In this document: positions 6,520-8,693 of the stretch, in pieces
Layout: the number at the start of each line of letters is the position of its first letter
Position numbering within the stretch: position 1 is the stretch's first letter
Source: Bacteroidales bacterium
GTDB taxonomy: Bacteria; Bacteroidota; Bacteroidia; Bacteroidales; Muribaculaceae
DNA length: 8,693 nt
Assembly (NCBI GenBank): GCA_004552395.1
Contig: SFOK01000077.1
Location: 1-8,693, forward strand
Direction: 5' to 3'
The notes under the pieces: generated by a model
What the model saw: the letters and a program-made list of their open reading frames with translations, nothing else
The model's database searches: none
Told to the model about the DNA's origin: nothing
Position numbers and translations under genes: made by a program

Positions 6520-6594
6520 GATTATCCGCGAATTACTGTAGGGGATACACGGCTCCTGCGTCCGGTTCTCGTATGAGCCTTATTGTCAACCCGG
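6520..6594. repeat. Degenerate further copies of the intergenic repeat
   Basis: A shortened head GATTATC (6520-6526) is followed at 6538 by GTAGGGG and an ACACGGCTCCTGCGTCC-type segment that forms only a weak hairpin. It shares the GATTATC and GTAGGGG words, in the same order, with copy 1. A fourth head-like piece, TTATTGTCAACCCGG, lies at 6580-6594 and runs up to the stop codon of the M56 gene. Together they fill the gap between the convergent genes. Confidence 0.45.
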
Positions 6595-6596
6595 CC

Positions 6597-8237
6597 TTAC
6601 TGCGCCATGACCGGATAGCGGATTGTGCCCAGGTTGGTGACCAGATAAAGATAATCGTTCTGCGGGTCGAATAGCTTGAGCTTCTTGTCGATATGGCAGA
6701 CTATATGGCCGGAATAGGCACCGGCTACAGTCTTGGTCGTGGTCTTGCTGCCGTCGGTATTCACGGTAGTCACTGTGCTGCTTTCGGGCCGCTCGCCCCC
6801 TTTGGAGTCTGCCGTATCGTAGTAAGTGATGCTGCTCTTGTTCAATCCGTAATCTTTGCCGTTGATGTGCATCACGCCCCTATGTATCTCGAAATCAGGG
6901 AAATCCGAAGTGAAATCCAAGTGAATGTTGGTTCCGCCGATATTGTTGATCTCGCCGCTGTAGAGAGTAATCGTGGCCGGTTTGCCGTCCCTTACCTTAG
7001 TCAACGACGACATGGATGAGCTCTTGGGAGCCTCCGGCGCGGTCATGGTCGTAGTCGTGGTGATCGTAGTCTTGGCCGGCTTCACAGGCTCTACAGCCTC
7101 AGCGGCTTTCGTCTCGGGCTGCTCAGGCTCAGCGGAATCGGCTTCAGAAGCGTTTTCAGGCTCCTCAGAGGCGTCGGCGGGCTCCAGTTGAGCAAGTGTT
7201 TCCCCGGCGTCGAAAACGGCCTCAGAACGGCTTATTTGGGTTTCTGAAGAAGATTCCGTAACTTTGCTGTCGTAATTCCGCGAAGGCTCCACTATTCGGG
7301 CCACGAATTCGCGGGGAGTGAACAGCTCGGCTTCGGCGACACTGTCGGCCATGGAGCGTACGGGCATTGAGGCAAGGACTGCCAGTGAGACGGCGCCTGC
7401 GGGCACCAGCACCAGGCCGCGGAGAGCCGGGCGGCCTTTGATCTGACTTTTTTTCATCATGGTGATTCTTTGTTTAAGTTTACTATGACTCAGGCTGTCG
7501 GTGAGTGTCGGGAAACGCGTGCCGACAGCCTTTCTTATAAGCATCAGTTGGTAAGTGCGTGCATCCACACCCGATGAGATCACATCTGCATCGGCCTGAA
7601 ACTCATGCACCTGGTGCAGCTCCCTGAGCATGAGCCACACGAACGGGTTCCACCACTGCACCACACACACAGCGCGGGCCAACAGCAGATCGAGGGAGTG
7701 ATAATGGCGCAGATGACTCAGCTCGTGAGCCGCTATCATATCTGCATCGGCAGCTTCGACATCGCGCGGTATGCAGATCCGGTTCAGGAAAGTGAACGCG
7801 CCCGAGCCGTCGATACGCACAAACTTGCAGCCGCGGTCGTAGTAAGCCTCTCCCCTGTTGACAAGCCAGGTGAGGCGCAGAAACGACACGGCTGTGAAGA
7901 GCAGCAGAAGCAGCGAGCCGGTAAGCGAGATGCCCACCATCCAGGCCCAGAAATGCGAAGGCTCGGCAGGCGCGGATGCCGCTGCATCCGAGGGGATGCC
8001 CTGAAGCTGAACGGTCTGTGCGCCGGTGAATTGAGCAGCCGGGATCTGTTCGGCCGGAACTGGCGCGCGAAACAGGAACAGAGCCGGGAGCAGAAGCGCC
8101 AAAAGATAGATTGTGATGAGGAAACTGCGGCGCGCTGAAGCCGGTGCCGACCTCACGAACGCCATGTTATAGCAGGCGTAGAGTATCGAGAGCACCACGG
8201 CCGACTGGAGCACGTATGAGAAAATTGCGGCTACCAT
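6597..8237 (-). CDS. M56 (BlaR1/MecR1-like) membrane metalloprotease with an unassigned C-terminal domain
   Basis: Integral-membrane zinc protease of the peptidase M56 family, partner of the BlaI-type repressor encoded just upstream. In known systems a signal activates the protease and the repressor is inactivated. Likely membrane segments are at about 5-25, 38-56, 97-120 and 273-291. Between the third and fourth lies the catalytic site: HELSH (H171, E172, H175) and HEFQADAD (211-218), whose E212 is the probable third ligand. After the fourth segment comes a low-complexity linker rich in Glu, Pro, Ala and Thr (about 329-405, with a Thr run at 390-397). A beta-rich domain follows at about 415-546, probably periplasmic. 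The penicillin-binding sensor of true BlaR1 is absent: no SxxK/SxN/KTG set is present. The total of 546 residues is somewhat shorter than classical BlaR1. The start lies 4 nt after the blaI stop, so the pair is one operon. Signal and target are unknown. Confidence 0.9.
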   Translation of the reverse strand: MVAAIFSYVLQSAVVLSILYACYNMAFVRSAPASARRSFLITIYLLALLLPALFLFRAPVPAEQIPAAQFTGAQTVQLQGIPSDAAASAPAEPSHFWAWMVGISLTGSLLLLLFTAVSFLRLTWLVNRGEAYYDRGCKFVRIDGSGAFTFLNRICIPRDVEAADADMIAAHELSHLRHYHSLDLLLARAVCVVQWWNPFVWLMLRELHQVHEFQADADVISSGVDARTYQLMLIRKAVGTRFPTLTDSLSHSKLKQRITMMKKSQIKGRPALRGLVLVPAGAVSLAVLASMPVRSMADSVAEAELFTPREFVARIVEPSRNYDSKVTESSSETQISRSEAVFDAGETLAQLEPADASEEPENASEADSAEPEQPETKAAEAVEPVKPAKTTITTTTTMTAPEAPKSSSMSSLTKVRDGKPATITLYSGEINNIGGTNIHLDFTSDFPDFEIHRGVMHINGKDYGLNKSSITYYDTADSKGGERPESSTVTTVNTDGSKTTTKTVAGAYSGHIVCHIDKKLKLFDPQNDYLYLVTNLGTIRYPVMAQ

Positions 8238-8241
8238 AGCG

Positions 8242-8625
8242 TCACTGTTTTTCGGGTTCCGATTCTATGAGGTCGAGCAGCTCGCGAAGATCGTCGGCCG
8301 ATAGTTTCTCCTCGCTGATAAGCGCCGAGACAAGGCTGCGCGAACTGTTGTCGAAGTAATTGCGGAGCAGGGAGCCTATCTTCGAGCCGCGATAATCGGA
8401 TTTTTTCACCGCGGCGAAGTAGCGGTGTGCGCCCCCGAACGCCTCGTGGTCCAGAAACCCTTTCTGCTCAAGTCCGCGCACGAATGTAGAAACAGTGTTC
8501 TGATGCGGCTTCGGGTCGGGAAGAAGATCCACTATCTCACGCACAAAGAGCGGACCGCGCTCCCATATCACCTTCATTATCTCCTCCTCCTTCTCGGTGA
8601 GCGATTTCGATTTAAGACGTGCCAT
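8242..8625 (-). CDS. BlaI/MecI/CopY-family winged-helix transcriptional repressor
   Basis: A 127-residue dimeric DNA-binding repressor of the Penicillinase_R family; cytoplasmic. The N-terminal winged helix (about 6-74) includes LTEKEEEIMKVIWERGPLFVREIVDLL (9-35), the recognition region HQNTVSTFVRGLEQKGFL (41-58) and the wing HRYFAAV (67-73). The C-terminal half (about 80-121) is helical and should form the dimer. Where S. aureus BlaI has its Asn-Phe cleavage bond, rough alignment gives Ser-Ala (100-101) here, so inactivation may occur elsewhere or by another route. It is the first gene of a two-gene operon with the M56 protease and is probably autoregulated through the half-sites just upstream. 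Calling it blaI would imply a beta-lactamase link that the sequence does not show, so no symbol is given. Confidence 0.93.
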   Translation of the reverse strand: MARLKSKSLTEKEEEIMKVIWERGPLFVREIVDLLPDPKPHQNTVSTFVRGLEQKGFLDHEAFGGAHRYFAAVKKSDYRGSKIGSLLRNYFDNSSRSLVSALISEEKLSADDLRELLDLIESEPEKQ

Positions 8626-8650
8626 ATCGTTTGCTGCTTTGATTCGGCAG

Positions 8651-8689
8651 CAAAGGTATAACTAATTTTTTAGTTGTGCAAACTAAAAA
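8651..8689 (-). promoter_or_regulatory. Promoter and probable operator of the repressor-M56 operon
   Basis: Read on the minus strand, TTTG (8682-8679), a 20-nt spacer and TACCTTTG (8658-8651) form a good Bacteroidetes promoter, with a leader of about 20 nt. The spacer and -33 contain three half-sites in alternating orientation: AACTAA at 8660-8665, TTAGTT at 8670-8675 and AACTAA at 8681-8686 (plus strand). The right pair extends to perfect 9-bp arms (8667-8675 and 8681-8689) around a 5-nt centre. The left pair has 6-bp arms around 4 nt. A bound BlaI-type dimer here would block RNA polymerase. Confidence 0.7.
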
Positions 8690-8693
8690 CGCG

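Noticed and set aside
6996..7007. S-L-T-K (411-414) in the M56 protein as a penicillin-binding SxxK motif
   Set aside because: No SxN or KTG motif follows, and the surrounding sequence is unlike the BlaR1 sensor. A four-residue match is chance.
7605..8138. 177-residue plus-strand frame opposite the M56 gene
   Set aside because: It is the antisense shadow of a well-supported metalloprotease; its His/Gln/Arg-rich composition has no family match that I recognise.
1..8693. CRISPR array, tRNA or rRNA genes, transposase or phage genes
   Set aside because: No regularly spaced identical repeats, no cloverleaf or rRNA-like sequence, and no transposase or phage protein in any frame was recognised.

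Overview
The window looks like a chromosomal segment of a Bacteroidales bacterium, possibly a member of Muribaculaceae. The order rests on three things: promoters of the Bacteroidetes type (TAnnTTTG at -7), A-rich rather than Shine-Dalgarno start regions for most genes, and protein sequences of the Bacteroidales type (the YbeY ending HLCGINDKGPGERE and a BlaI/M56 pair). The family is a guess from GC-rich coding sequence set against AT-rich promoters.

Left part (1-2614, minus strand): an RNA-maturation operon reads right to left. It holds ybeY (rRNA endonuclease), then mnmG/gidA (tRNA wobble-uridine modification) joined by a 4-base ATGA overlap, then the first codons of a further gene that runs off the left edge. 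The promoter lies inside a spurious upstream extension of ybeY, which fixes the ybeY start at 2614. MnmG is about 75 residues longer than E. coli MnmG and carries two main insertions. One is built from a 9-nt tandem repeat.

Middle (2615-5421, plus strand): a 500-bp divergent intergenic region precedes a GT4-family glycosyltransferase and ruvB (Holliday-junction branch-migration motor), which are probably co-transcribed. The glycosyltransferase has a good promoter and then a leader of roughly 200 nt. That leader carries a degenerate 30-bp tandem repeat with phased A/T tracts, inside an open frame that stops 5 nt before the start codon.

Right part (5422-8693): a plus-strand secreted protein, probably an outer-membrane beta-barrel, has its own promoter with a 14-bp perfect palindrome across the -7 element. 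It converges on a minus-strand blaI-M56 (BlaR1-like) pair. The pair is probably autoregulated through three TTAGTT/AACTAA half-sites lying between -33 and -7. The M56 protease has an unassigned C-terminal domain in place of a penicillin sensor.

The sites downstream of ruvB, and between the convergent genes, carry copies of a small intergenic repeat: a GATTATCAACCC head followed by a GC-rich hairpin. These are likely 3'-end or terminator-like elements. The housekeeping genes are ordinary. The points of interest are the intergenic repeats, the BlaI operator architecture, the novel M56 C-terminus and the MnmG insertions.
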